Program-made: the position numbers and the translations under genes
Source of the DNA: Candidatus Neomicrothrix sp. UBA814
GTDB taxonomy: Bacteria > Actinomycetota > Acidimicrobiia > Acidimicrobiales > Poriferisodalaceae
Assembly: GCA_002296525.1 (NCBI GenBank)
Contig: DBIA01000035.1
Span: forward strand, 1 to 64,000
Reading direction: 5' to 3'
Length of the DNA stretch: 64,000 nt
Shown here: positions 8,469 to 17,705 of the stretch, in pieces
Numbering within the stretch: the stretch's first letter is position 1
Layout of the letters: each line of letters opens with the position of its first letter
Notes under the pieces: model-generated
The model's input: only the letters and a program-made list of their open reading frames with translations
Databases searched by the model: none
Told to the model about the DNA's origin: nothing

Positions 8469-10057
8469 TGCTTCTGGAGCTTTCTGTCCAGAACCTTGGA
8501 GTAATTGAGTCTTCTTCGCTGGTGCTGCGCCCAGGAGTCAGTGTTCTCACTGGTGAGACGGGTGCGGGGAAAACAATGGTCGTTCAAGCTATTCAGCTTT
8601 TAACCGGAGGGAAGGCCGACCCCTCGATGGTAAGAACTGGGGCGAAAGAGGCGACTATCGAGGGTCGTTTCGAAACGTCAGACGGCGACGAACTTATTTT
8701 GCGACGTGTCATCCCGGCTGAAGGCAGGAGCCGCGCTTACGTTAACAACGCTCTCGCGGGCGCCTCCCAACTGGCCGAGGCCGGCTCTACATTGGTTGAT
8801 CTGCACGGACAACACCAGCACCAATCTCTTCTTCAGACGAAGGTGCAAAAACTCGCTCTCGATAACTATGCCCAAATTGACCTCACCCCACTTAACGAAG
8901 CGCGAAGTGCCATCAGACAGCGATTGGATCAACTTGACCAAATGGGAGGTGACTCCAAAGCAAGGGCCCGAGAAATAGACTTACTGCAGTTTCAGATTGC
9001 AGAACTCACGCAAGCCCAGCTAGCGGACCCTTCAGAATCGGAAACGCTGGAAGACCTTGAAGAAGTTTTGGCAGACGCCTCTGAGCACATCGAACAGGGA
9101 AGTCGAGCCCTAGAAACCATCAACGGTGAGAACGGATTGATGGACATTTTAGGAACTGTTATCTCTGGTCTCGCCGATCGACCACCATATCGAGACCTAA
9201 CGGCACGACTTAGGAGTTTCGAAGCGGAACTTTCCGACGTCGGTATTGCCATTAGAGACAAAGTGGATTCGATCGAAGATGACCCCCAACGACTTTCGGA
9301 AGTTCGAGCGCGTCGCCAGCTGTTGGTCGACTTGCAAAGAAAATACGGCGACACGATCGGCGACGTGATCGACTACCACGTTGAAGGAATCCAGCGCCTC
9401 GAAGATCTACAAAACCACGAAGCCCTGGCAGCGCAGCTCGAAACAGAACTCGCAACAGCTAAAACGCACCTGGCAGAAGAAGCGAAAATTGTCGCTGATC
9501 AGAGGCGAAAGAGCGCCCCGAACCTTGCTCGAGAAGTTAATCAATACCTTCCGGCCTTGGCTCTCGACCACGCAAGCGTTTCAGTGACCGTCGAGGGCGA
9601 GGACCCGGCTGACGAGATAGAGATCATGTTCCGCGCCAATAGCGGTACCAATTGGCACGCCCTCTCAAAAGTCGCGTCGGGCGGAGAACTAGCAAGGGTG
9701 ATGCTGGCATTACGATTGGTCCTTACTTCCGGTCCACCAACCCTCGTCTTTGACGAAGTTGATGCTGGCATAGGTGGAGCCGCGGCCATCGCTGTAGGCA
9801 AAGCACTGAGCCGTTTGGGAATGAGCCACCAGGTTTTGGTAGTCACTCACTTACCGCAAGTAGCAGCATTCGGCGACCAGCATCTTGTTGTAGACAAGTT
9901 TGATGACGGTTCCCGAGTCGTGTCTACCGTTCATGAGGTTGAGGGAGATATCCGCATACGTGAACTAGCTCGTATGCTGGCCGGACAGCCTGATTCGGAA
10001 ACGGGTCAGGACCATGCCGCAGAACTCCTGCAGGAAGCCCTGAAGAGCAGGGGTTAG
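8468..10057 (+). CDS. recN: DNA repair protein RecN
   Basis: An SMC-like ATPase that acts in recombinational repair of double-strand breaks. The Walker A motif GETGAGKT is at residues 29-36, a long helical coiled-coil region covers about 150-350, and the C-terminal ATPase half has the ABC signature SGGELARVMLALRLVL and Walker B LVFDEVDAGIGG (about 425-435). The H-loop VVTHLPQVAA follows. The 529-residue length is slightly short but complete. It starts at the overlapping TGATG with nadK, and steA follows after 2 nt. Confidence 0.95.
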   Translation: MLLELSVQNLGVIESSSLVLRPGVSVLTGETGAGKTMVVQAIQLLTGGKADPSMVRTGAKEATIEGRFETSDGDELILRRVIPAEGRSRAYVNNALAGASQLAEAGSTLVDLHGQHQHQSLLQTKVQKLALDNYAQIDLTPLNEARSAIRQRLDQLDQMGGDSKARAREIDLLQFQIAELTQAQLADPSESETLEDLEEVLADASEHIEQGSRALETINGENGLMDILGTVISGLADRPPYRDLTARLRSFEAELSDVGIAIRDKVDSIEDDPQRLSEVRARRQLLVDLQRKYGDTIGDVIDYHVEGIQRLEDLQNHEALAAQLETELATAKTHLAEEAKIVADQRRKSAPNLAREVNQYLPALALDHASVSVTVEGEDPADEIEIMFRANSGTNWHALSKVASGGELARVMLALRLVLTSGPPTLVFDEVDAGIGGAAAIAVGKALSRLGMSHQVLVVTHLPQVAAFGDQHLVVDKFDDGSRVVSTVHEVEGDIRIRELARMLAGQPDSETGQDHAAELLQEALKSRG

Positions 10058-10059
10058 CC

Positions 10060-11211
10060 GTGAGACTGAGACGCCGAAATATAGCTGATCGAGATGAAAC
10101 GCTTAGAGCCAAGGTTCGTGTTGACCGTCGGACAAAAAACTTAATTCCAAGGCTCCAACCCGGTGAGATAGCAGTCATTCACCATGAAGACCTTGATCGA
10201 GTTGCTGCTGAGGGGTTGGTAGCAGCCCGAGTAGCAGCGGTGATTAATGGTGCCCAAAGCTTGTCAGGAAAATACCCTGCTCAAGGTGCACTAGCTCTGC
10301 TCAAATCAGGAATTCCGGTAATTGATGGTGTAGGAACAAGTGCGTTCAACAGGATTCGAGAAGGTGACCAAGTAGCAGTTGCCCAAAGCAGGGTTCTCCT
10401 CAACGACGAGGTCCTTTGCAACGGCAATCTCTTAGAACTCGGAGAAGTCGAGGAGAAACTGGAGATGGCGCGGGAAGCCATTCGCAGTGAACTCGGCGAA
10501 TTCGCAGCGAACACCTTGCATTATTTAGCGACTGAACCTGAACTAGTCACCGACGATCTTGAACTCCCCGAGATGTCTGTCGAACTTGCTCAGCGGCAAG
10601 TCTTGGTAGTTATTCGAGGCATTGACTACCGCGAAGACCTTTCAACATTGAAAAGATCTGGCTACGTCAGCGAAATGCGCCCCATCCTGATAGGCGTAGA
10701 TGGTGGGGCTGACGCGCTGCTGGAAGTAGGTCTGACCCCCGACCTAATTGTTGGTGACTTTGATTCCGTATCCCGCGAGGCGTTGCACTCAGGAGCCCAA
10801 CTGCTGGTTCACGCCTACCCTGGCGGTGAAGCACCAGGCGCAAACAGACTAGATCGACTCGGAGTCGATTATGGAGTGGTCGAGGGATTAGGAACGAGCG
10901 AAGACATAGCGATGCGCATAGCTTTCGAAAACCGCGCAGAACTCATTGTGTTAGTCGGTTCGCATACCTCCATGGCTGATTTCTTCGATAAGGGCCGAAG
11001 AGGTATGGCCTCAACTTTTTTGACCCGCATGAAGGTCTCTTCGGTGCTTGTAGACGCCAAAGGAGTGGGCAGGCTATACAGAACGCAAGTCCGTAAACGA
11101 GATCTTGCACTTCTTATACTCTCCGCAATGTTCACGCTGGTTGTGATCGCCTTGGTGACTGACCCGGTCCGTCTACTTTTGCGGACGCTTTGGCTGAATT
11201 TAGGAATGTGA
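10060..11211 (+). CDS. steA: SteA-like putative cytokinetic ring protein (Rv1697 family)
   Basis: In Corynebacterium, SteA and SteB are needed for efficient cell separation. This 383-residue protein carries a thiamin-pyrophosphokinase-like region with DGGADALLE near 213 and TPDLIVGDFDSVS near 230, and ends with a hydrophobic segment (about 350-375) that should anchor it in the membrane. A basic N-terminus (RLRRRNIADRDETLR) precedes it. GTG start, 2 nt after recN; steB follows after 6 nt. Assignment rests on these motifs plus the recN-steA-steB order shared with mycobacteria. Confidence 0.87.
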   Translation: MRLRRRNIADRDETLRAKVRVDRRTKNLIPRLQPGEIAVIHHEDLDRVAAEGLVAARVAAVINGAQSLSGKYPAQGALALLKSGIPVIDGVGTSAFNRIREGDQVAVAQSRVLLNDEVLCNGNLLELGEVEEKLEMAREAIRSELGEFAANTLHYLATEPELVTDDLELPEMSVELAQRQVLVVIRGIDYREDLSTLKRSGYVSEMRPILIGVDGGADALLEVGLTPDLIVGDFDSVSREALHSGAQLLVHAYPGGEAPGANRLDRLGVDYGVVEGLGTSEDIAMRIAFENRAELIVLVGSHTSMADFFDKGRRGMASTFLTRMKVSSVLVDAKGVGRLYRTQVRKRDLALLILSAMFTLVVIALVTDPVRLLLRTLWLNLGM

Positions 11212-11217
11212 TGCTCG

Positions 11218-12285
11218 GTGATTAACCTCCGCTACCACATTGTCAGTGTCGTCGCAGTCTTTCTAGCGTTAGGCATCGGTCTGGCTTTGGGGTCGACGTT
11301 CGTCGATTCAATTCTTGTTAATGAATTAGAAGACCAAGTAAACCAACTTGACTTAGCGCAAGAAGAAGCGGTTGAACTTAAGAACCAAGCGGTAGTTGAA
11401 AGAGATTTAGAATTACAGAATAACCAGGCATTACGTACCCAAATAGTGGCTTTAGAGGACGACCACCTGGCAAAACTTGCTGAATTACAAGAAGCAAATG
11501 ATCAAGAGCGGCAAGCTCTCATAAAACAAGCAGAGCTAGAGAGCGAAAGCACAAAATTGCTGTTGAATTCGGTCGCAACATTAGCGCCGAGGGGTCGGCT
11601 TTCAGGAACGTCCTGGGTTCTCTTGGCACCTACCGCGGCCGAACGCTCGGTTATCGCTGAAATCCGAAAACTCTTGACCCGATCGGACGGCGAATATCTC
11701 GGGACGTTATGGATTCGCCCAAGCATGGACTTCGAAGATGAAGAAACGGTTCAGGGACTGTCCGAAATGTATGGGGAACAAGTACCTCGAGAAAAAGTCG
11801 CTAGCGCCACCATCTCCAACCTGGCGACAGCCCTTTCAGCTGCTCGAGAGCGAGGAAACGCTGCGAACGTCGAAGTGCAGGAATTCATCGAGCGATTAAT
11901 CGAAATGGGTCTGGTTCGTTACGACCGCTATCAAGCCACATCAACAATTGATGAACTATCCAACGCCGTGAACAGCATCCTCATCGTGAATGACCCAGCC
12001 CACATCACTCTTCATCAACAGCTGTTTGTTCCACTAATCCAGGAAATTTCCGACCGTGGAGCGAGAGGCGTTGGAGCGATCTTGGAGCTAAAGAAGCCGA
12101 ACACTCCTAGAGGTGAAGTTGTCGACAGAATTCGGAATGATTCTGGGCTTGCAAAGACATGGTCAACGTTTGACGATGTTGACTCCTTCGAAGCTCGCGT
12201 CGGTTTACTAGTAGGCCTTGACCGGCTGCCGATTGTTGGCCACTACGGTGACCTTCCAACCGCAGAGGAGCGATACCCGCGGTGA
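11218..12285 (+). CDS. steB: SteB/MctB-like membrane-anchored coiled-coil protein (Rv1698 family)
   Basis: A 355-residue protein with one N-terminal transmembrane helix (about residues 7-28, INLRYHIVSVVAVFLALGIG), then a coiled coil rich in Gln, Glu and Leu (about 32-110), then an extracytoplasmic domain. This is the layout of the DUF3186 family: Rv1698 was described as a copper-transport protein (MctB), and its corynebacterial relative as SteB, partner of SteA. The motif INLRYHIVS at the start is characteristic. It overlaps the next gene by 4 nt. Which role applies here cannot be told from sequence, but adjacency to steA favours cell division. Confidence 0.85.
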   Translation: MINLRYHIVSVVAVFLALGIGLALGSTFVDSILVNELEDQVNQLDLAQEEAVELKNQAVVERDLELQNNQALRTQIVALEDDHLAKLAELQEANDQERQALIKQAELESESTKLLLNSVATLAPRGRLSGTSWVLLAPTAAERSVIAEIRKLLTRSDGEYLGTLWIRPSMDFEDEETVQGLSEMYGEQVPREKVASATISNLATALSAARERGNAANVEVQEFIERLIEMGLVRYDRYQATSTIDELSNAVNSILIVNDPAHITLHQQLFVPLIQEISDRGARGVGAILELKKPNTPRGEVVDRIRNDSGLAKTWSTFDDVDSFEARVGLLVGLDRLPIVGHYGDLPTAEERYPR

Positions 12286-13001
12286 TGCATGTCGTAGCGA
12301 TAGTCCCCGCCAACAATAGGGTCGACTCCGTGGCAGCAACCGTGACAGCTCTTGCGCAGATTCCCGATGTCGTAGAGGTGTTAGTCGTTGACGATGGGTC
12401 AATTGATGGCACTGCCGAAACCGCAGAGAAAGCTGGAGCGCGACTACTGTCTCTGAATGCCAATGTCGGGAAGGGCGATGCTGTCCTGGCAGGTATCGCA
12501 GCCTCAGGGGCCCCTCAAAGCTACCTTTTGATCGATGCGGATCTCGGCGAGTCAGCTATACACGCCGCAGAGTTATTGAAGCCATTGAGCGATGACACAG
12601 CAGAGATGGTGATCGGAGTTTTCCCTAAGGCTGGACGATCTAGAGGGTTCGGCTTGTTGAAACGAGTCGCTAGCCAAATACTTTTGGATGCCACCGGCCA
12701 AAAATTCGCAGAACCCCTATCTGGCCAAAGAGCGGTTGAAGGCTCTTTGATGCGTTCACTGACTCTTGCTCCTCGTTTCGGACTGGAGGTCGGATTGACG
12801 ATTGACGTCGACGAAGCTGGCGGACGTATACAAGAGGTTGCAGGAGACTTCTCACATCTACCTAGCGGGCGTGGACCCAAAGGAATCCTTCACAGGGCGA
12901 AACAATTTCGCGATGTCATGCAAGCGTCCGCGTCCCGACGCGGATGGCGAGGCACTCTAGAGTCAACGAGTCGAGCATTGTTGAGGAGAACGAGCACTTG
13001 A
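12282..13001 (+). CDS. Family 2 glycosyltransferase
   Basis: A 239-residue GT-A fold enzyme that should transfer a sugar from a nucleotide sugar, possibly to a polyprenyl phosphate. The N-terminal half has VVAIVPANN, VLVVDDGSIDGTAE (the nucleotide-binding Asp-Asp), NVGKGDAVLAG and the metal-binding DADLGE motif. There is no C-terminal membrane helix. It overlaps steB (GTGA) and the membrane protein that follows (TTGA), so the three are translationally coupled. The pairing with an MraY/WecA-like enzyme suggests both act on one lipid-linked glycan. The start could be GTG 12282 or ATG 12285. Confidence 0.85.
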   Translation: MMHVVAIVPANNRVDSVAATVTALAQIPDVVEVLVVDDGSIDGTAETAEKAGARLLSLNANVGKGDAVLAGIAASGAPQSYLLIDADLGESAIHAAELLKPLSDDTAEMVIGVFPKAGRSRGFGLLKRVASQILLDATGQKFAEPLSGQRAVEGSLMRSLTLAPRFGLEVGLTIDVDEAGGRIQEVAGDFSHLPSGRGPKGILHRAKQFRDVMQASASRRGWRGTLESTSRALLRRTST

Positions 13002-13858
13002 TTTTCGCAGTAGGGACCTTCTTCATCGCGTTCATTGCGGCTTTACTTGCATGGGGTCGCATGGGACCCTTCTTGTCGAGTTGGGGGTTACAAAAAGAGA
13101 ACTATCGAGGTCAAAGCATCTTCGCTGTTTCCGGGATCATCGTCGTCACGGTTCAAATTCTCGTTGTTCTGAACCTCTATTTGGGCTTTAACGACTCGTT
13201 ACGAGGAGCGCACTTCGTCGCAGTTTTGATGCTCGTAGTGGTATTTGGATTTCTAGGGTGGATCGACGACACCAAAGCCAAAGAAAGCGGAGGAGGCTTT
13301 GGAGGTCACCTGGGCTCTGTTTATTCGGACCGCGTTGTTACCACCGGACTACTCAAGCTTGTAGGAGGCATTGCAGTCTCAATAGGCGCCGTATTCGTCG
13401 CCGATACAACTGACGGCCTGGTAGCTCTCATTCGGGGAGCGGCAATTGTCGCCTTAAGTGCAAACCTGCTCAACCTTTTCGATAGGGCACCAGCCAGGTC
13501 AACCAAGGTCTCATTTTTGTGGTTTGTGCTGCTGGTCGCATCGGTGTTCATATGGAGCGACTCCCACACAGCCCTACAACTTGTATGGGCCGCAGGAGCT
13601 GTAGGGGCGGCAACAGGCCTGGCGCCGTCGGAACTACTGGAACGTCATATGCAGGGCGATACCGGGGTCAACGTCACAGGCGCTTTGCTGGGTTTTTCCA
13701 CATTCATGGTTAGCGCGCCCGTTGTTCAGTGGGTAGTGCTGGCGGTTCTTGCGTCGCTTAACCTCGCCAGTGAGCGCATGTCCTTTAGCGAAGTGATCGC
13801 ATCTAATCCTCTGCTCAGTCGAATTGACGAAGCAGGCGTGAGGCAAACAAAGGCATGA
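12998..13858 (+). CDS. MraY/WecA-like glycosyltransferase family 4 membrane protein
   Basis: A multi-pass membrane protein of about 286 residues. It keeps the skeleton of polyprenyl-phosphate sugar-1-phosphate transferases: KENYRGQSI near the start, GFLGWIDDTKAKE with the Asp-Asp pair, GGFGGHLG, the ANLLNLFDRAPARS loop and GDTGVNVTGALLG. These enzymes join UDP-activated sugar phosphate to undecaprenyl or decaprenyl phosphate. TTG 12998 is chosen because GAGGAG lies 9 nt upstream and the start overlaps the previous stop (TTGA); the longer reading from 12944 adds a charged stretch unlike the family. It is divergent from true MraY, so it is probably not the peptidoglycan enzyme. Confidence 0.75.
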   Translation: MIFAVGTFFIAFIAALLAWGRMGPFLSSWGLQKENYRGQSIFAVSGIIVVTVQILVVLNLYLGFNDSLRGAHFVAVLMLVVVFGFLGWIDDTKAKESGGGFGGHLGSVYSDRVVTTGLLKLVGGIAVSIGAVFVADTTDGLVALIRGAAIVALSANLLNLFDRAPARSTKVSFLWFVLLVASVFIWSDSHTALQLVWAAGAVGAATGLAPSELLERHMQGDTGVNVTGALLGFSTFMVSAPVVQWVVLAVLASLNLASERMSFSEVIASNPLLSRIDEAGVRQTKA

Positions 13859-13974
13859 GTTGATAGCCAGGGCAGATACCGAAACGCGTACGTATGCCAA
13901 AAGTGTTCGTGACGGTCATCACCATGGGGGAGTTGAGCCGCTAAATTCACTTCAAGTGCCTTGGGATCTCATCC

Positions 13975-15618
13975 ATGACTAAACACATCTTTGTAACCGG
14001 TGGGGTCGCAAGCGGCCTCGGCAAAGGGATTACTGGCTCCTCCCTCGGCCGCCTTCTCAAAGCTCGAGGTCTTCGAGTCACGATGCAAAAGTTCGACCCC
14101 TACATCAATGTGGATCCTGGCACGATGAATCCCTTTGAACACGGCGAAGTCTTTGTTACCGATGACGGCGGTGAAACAGATCTAGATCTTGGTCACTACG
14201 AACGGTTTATCGATGAACCGTTGACCAAAGACTCAAACGCGACAACGGGATCCATTTATCAAGCAGTCTTGGCAGCAGAACGGCGCGGGGACTACCTGGG
14301 AAAGACCGTGCAAGTAATTCCACACATCACCGATGAGATCAAAAGACGTATTCGCCGCTTGGCCACCGCCGATACCGACGTAGTGATCACCGAAGTGGGA
14401 GGCACAGCCGGCGACATTGAAATTCTGCCATTCCTAGAAGCAATCAGGCAGATGCGACTTGATGCCGGACGTGGGAATGTCTGCTATGTGCACGTAACTC
14501 TGGTGCCCTTTATCGGGCCCTCGGGAGAGCAAAAAACCAAACCCACCCAACACTCCGTAACTGAGTTACGCAGTCGAGGAATCCAACCTGACGCAGTCGT
14601 GTTGCGAAGCGAAGAACCAATCGACACAGCGCTTCGAGAAAAAATATCCCGCCTATGCGATGTCGAGCTTTCTGGTGTAGTGAACGCTCCCGATGCGTCA
14701 AACCTCTACGAGGTGCCTCTAGTTCTTCACGATGAAGGGCTAGACCGCTACGTGTGCGAAATCCTAGGCCTAGCCAACCTCGAGCCAGACCTTCGTTCAT
14801 GGTCAGCCTTAGTCGATCGGATCGAACAAGCAACCTCAACAGTGCGAATAGGCATTATCGGTAAGTACGTGAGCCTTCCAGACGCCTACATGTCGGTAGT
14901 AGAAGCTCTACGCCACGGTGGCTACCACCATGGCGCGGAAATAGACATCGACTGGATTCAGGCGGAAGATGTTGAAGGTCTTTTAGCTGAGGGGCGGCTT
15001 AGTCATCTCGACGGCATGATTATCCCGGGAGGATTCGGAGAGAGAGGAATCGAAGGCAAAATAGCCGCAGCGCAATTCGCCCGAGAACACGAGATTCCCT
15101 GTCTGGGAATATGTCTCGGATTGCAGGTAATGGTGACCGAGTTTTGTCGGAACCAGTTGGGCTTGACGGGAGCGAACAGTCGCGAGTTCGATCCAACGAC
15201 TCTCCACCCAGTGGTCGATTTGATGGATTCGCAACGTGAGGTGTCAGACTTAGGGGGGACTATGAGGCTTGGTCTGTACCCAGCGCGGCTCGCGGAAGGA
15301 AGCTCGGTAGCGCAACTTTACGGAGAAGCTCTCGTCTATGAACGCCACCGGCACCGCTATGAGGTGAATAACGATTATCGCGCTCAAATGGAGGACCAAG
15401 GTCTGCAATGCAGTGGGATTTCACCAGACGGCCGTTTGGTGGAATTTATTGAACTTGACTCCCATCCGTTCTGGGTTGGCACCCAAGCGCACCCTGAATT
15501 CATGAGCCGGCCCGATCGCCCGGCGCCGCTCTTTAGAGGCCTTGTGGAGGCGGCCCTTGGCCGAGCAGAAGGTAGAAATCCAAAACTCATCGAGTCGAGT
15601 GCCGAGTCGGTGGACTGA
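13975..15618 (+). CDS. pyrG: CTP synthase
   Basis: Aminates UTP to CTP with glutamine as nitrogen donor. The synthetase domain covers about residues 1-270 (TKHIFVTGGVASGLGKGI, KFDPYINVDPGTMNP, EVGGTAGDIE). The glutaminase domain covers about 290-540, with nucleophile Cys in CLGICLGLQ near 380 and the His/Glu pair in TQAHPEFMSRP near 506-508. At 547 residues it is full length. A 116-nt gap separates it from the membrane protein upstream, where I see no confident promoter or attenuator. Confidence 0.97.
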   Translation: MTKHIFVTGGVASGLGKGITGSSLGRLLKARGLRVTMQKFDPYINVDPGTMNPFEHGEVFVTDDGGETDLDLGHYERFIDEPLTKDSNATTGSIYQAVLAAERRGDYLGKTVQVIPHITDEIKRRIRRLATADTDVVITEVGGTAGDIEILPFLEAIRQMRLDAGRGNVCYVHVTLVPFIGPSGEQKTKPTQHSVTELRSRGIQPDAVVLRSEEPIDTALREKISRLCDVELSGVVNAPDASNLYEVPLVLHDEGLDRYVCEILGLANLEPDLRSWSALVDRIEQATSTVRIGIIGKYVSLPDAYMSVVEALRHGGYHHGAEIDIDWIQAEDVEGLLAEGRLSHLDGMIIPGGFGERGIEGKIAAAQFAREHEIPCLGICLGLQVMVTEFCRNQLGLTGANSREFDPTTLHPVVDLMDSQREVSDLGGTMRLGLYPARLAEGSSVAQLYGEALVYERHRHRYEVNNDYRAQMEDQGLQCSGISPDGRLVEFIELDSHPFWVGTQAHPEFMSRPDRPAPLFRGLVEAALGRAEGRNPKLIESSAESVD

Positions 15619-16182
15619 TTGATGGTCGGCTTACCCGACCCGGAGTATCTATTAGTCGGTGAAGAGCTCCTTCATTCGGGTTATGCATTTGACCTGTACG
15701 CCACAAGTTGGGTTGACCCAGAAGGCGAGACCTTCGTTCGAGACATAGTGCGCCACCGAGGAGCGGTCGCGATTGTTCCCATCACCAATGACGGCCGCAG
15801 CGTGTTGCTGGTTCGCCAGTTCCGCACTCCACTAAATGATTGGCTTTTAGAATTGCCAGCGGGGTTACGAGACAAAGAAGGCGAGTCCGACATAGACACA
15901 GCGCACCGAGAACTAGAAGAAGAAGTGGGCTGCATCGCAGACAGCATGGAACACTTGATAACGCTAGCCACTGCAGTTGGATTTGCTGACGAGTCCATAT
16001 CTGTCTACCTTGCCCGCGGCCTATCTTGGACACAACGAAAAGCAGACGGCGTCGAAGAAAAGGCTATGACGGTTGAGCACGTTGCACTAGTGGATGTGCC
16101 ATCGATGATCGCTGATGGAACAATCGTCGACGCGAAAACAGTTGCAGGTTTACTCATTGCGCACCAGAGAATGGCCAACTAG
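15619..16182 (+). CDS. ADP-ribose pyrophosphatase (NUDIX)
   Basis: A 187-residue NUDIX hydrolase that should split ADP-ribose into AMP and ribose-5-phosphate. The Nudix box runs PAGLRDKEGE...AHRELEEEVGC at about residues 81-104, with six residues instead of five between Gly and the first Glu; as I recall, the mycobacterial protein in this position (Rv1700) has the same spacing. Start is TTG 15619 or ATG 15622, right after the pyrG stop, which implies coupling. The pyrG-nudix-xerD order is the same in mycobacteria. Confidence 0.9.
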   Translation: MMVGLPDPEYLLVGEELLHSGYAFDLYATSWVDPEGETFVRDIVRHRGAVAIVPITNDGRSVLLVRQFRTPLNDWLLELPAGLRDKEGESDIDTAHRELEEEVGCIADSMEHLITLATAVGFADESISVYLARGLSWTQRKADGVEEKAMTVEHVALVDVPSMIADGTIVDAKTVAGLLIAHQRMAN

Positions 16183-16186
16183 CCAG

Positions 16187-17161
16187 ATGAACACGCGAGA
16201 AGCACCCTGGCTAGACCAATTCTTGAAGTGGAAAGTCGCCAACAAGGGACTGACGTCCGCGACGAAAGAGGCTTACGAACGAGATCTGAAAACCTTCCTA
16301 GAGTGGCTAGACCTCAGAGACCAGCGAGTGACATCGGTCGATGAAGATTGCATTGCTTCCTATATAGAACATTTGCATGATTCCGAATACCGGCTTTCGA
16401 CGGTGGCTAGAGCCGTCGTGGCGATCAGACAGTTTTTCGCTTATTTGGTGATTGAAGCTGAGGTCCTCGCCGTGGACCCCAGCGAATCTATCGCTGTTCC
16501 GACTATCCGTGATGGTCCCCCGAAAGCCTTGACCGTCGAACAAATAGAATCACTTCTGGAATCTCCAGCAGGCGACGACCCCGCTGCCCATAGAGATCGG
16601 GCAATGCTTGAAGTGTTGTATGGATGTGGTTTGCGGGTCGGAGAACTTGTAGGCCTTAACGCTGATGACGTCGACCTAGACGGCGAAGTACCGCTACTAC
16701 GCGTATTCGGTAAGGGGCAGAAAGAACGCGTGGTTCCTCTCGGCGGAGAAGCTCACCTCGCACTGTCACAGTGGATGAGCGGGGCTGGCCGCAATACAGC
16801 ATTAACTCTCCGCAATGGATCAGCGCAGAGAAAGGCTGAATCAGCAGTTTTTTTGAGTTTGGCAGGGAAACGACCAGGAACCCGTCTCTCGCGTATGGGT
16901 GCTTGGAAAATCGTCAGGCGCCATGGGGACAAAGCCGGGCTCGGTCGAGAACTGACGCCTCACGTGCTGCGACACTCATGTGCAACACACATGTTGCTGA
17001 ACGGTGCGGATATTCGTTACGTGCAAGAACTATTAGGCCATGCATCTATCCGAAACACTCAGCGATATACCGCTTTGAGGGAGGAAGATCTTCGGAAGAG
17101 GCATCTACAAGCACACCCTCGAGCGGAGGTCGAGTTAGCGCTCGACAACGAAGATGTCTAA
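16187..17161 (+). CDS. xerD: Tyrosine recombinase XerD
   Basis: A site-specific recombinase that, with XerC, resolves chromosome dimers at dif. The N-terminal SAM-like core-binding domain takes about residues 1-95 and the catalytic domain the rest. Catalytic residues are visible: Arg in GLRVGEL near 149, His and Arg in HVLRHSCATH near 259-263, His in LLGHASI near 285 and the nucleophile Tyr in TQRYT near 293. ATG 16187 gives 324 residues; a longer frame from 16115 overlaps the NUDIX gene by 68 nt and is less likely. Chromosomal synteny shows it is the housekeeping recombinase, not a phage integrase. Confidence 0.92.
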   Translation: MNTREAPWLDQFLKWKVANKGLTSATKEAYERDLKTFLEWLDLRDQRVTSVDEDCIASYIEHLHDSEYRLSTVARAVVAIRQFFAYLVIEAEVLAVDPSESIAVPTIRDGPPKALTVEQIESLLESPAGDDPAAHRDRAMLEVLYGCGLRVGELVGLNADDVDLDGEVPLLRVFGKGQKERVVPLGGEAHLALSQWMSGAGRNTALTLRNGSAQRKAESAVFLSLAGKRPGTRLSRMGAWKIVRRHGDKAGLGRELTPHVLRHSCATHMLLNGADIRYVQELLGHASIRNTQRYTALREEDLRKRHLQAHPRAEVELALDNEDV

Positions 17162-17696
17162 GTCAAATACTGGGAACAGCAGTCAGCTAGCTCACCTCGT
17201 GCGGCGCTTTTTCGCAAGTCTCGGACAGCGATCCCCGGACCCCTCAGATGTAGTTTGGGTCAAAGAGACTCTACTTCAGGCCGAGTTTGAGCTTTGGGAG
17301 AAGATGTCCCCCCCAGATCAAAGGCATTCAATTGCGGTAGCCCAAATGGCACGCTCTGAATTGCCCAATGACGTCACGACTATGAGGGCGGGCCTGCTTC
17401 ACGACATTGGGAAAATAGGAGTTCCCTCAGGGTTAATAACCCGTGTCGCTGCAGCGATCAGTAAGCCGTTGGCCACTGAAGACAGAGTTAACCGTTGGTC
17501 GCAAGGTAAGGGACCACTGGCAAGTCTCGGCGCATTCATGTCATACCCGCAACTCGGCGCCAGCATGCTTCGAGAAGTTGGCAGCGATGACTTCACCGTT
17601 ATGTGGGCTACCGAACATCATTTGCCCTCAACCGAGTGGACCGTGGAGCGCACAAGAGCGGAGGTCTTGCAGCGCGCGGACCAATTCGCGGTGTAA
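17154..17696 (+). CDS. HD-domain phosphohydrolase-like protein
   Basis: A 180-residue protein with an HD metal site: His in RHSIAVAQMA near 59, the pair HDIGKIG at 83-84, and further His residues in TEHHLPS near 156. HD proteins hydrolyse phosphate esters of nucleotides, including cyclic dinucleotides, but the substrate here is unknown. It starts inside the end of xerD (8-nt overlap), so it is co-transcribed. It is shorter than the HD-GYP type and lacks the GYP motif. Confidence 0.75.
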   Translation: MSKSNTGNSSQLAHLVRRFFASLGQRSPDPSDVVWVKETLLQAEFELWEKMSPPDQRHSIAVAQMARSELPNDVTTMRAGLLHDIGKIGVPSGLITRVAAAISKPLATEDRVNRWSQGKGPLASLGAFMSYPQLGASMLREVGSDDFTVMWATEHHLPSTEWTVERTRAEVLQRADQFAV

Positions 17697-17705
17697 GAAG
17701 GTTGT

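Noticed and set aside
16187..17161. XerD as a mobile-element integrase next to a tRNA
   Set aside because: The gene is in conserved chromosomal synteny and no tRNA or direct repeat is near.
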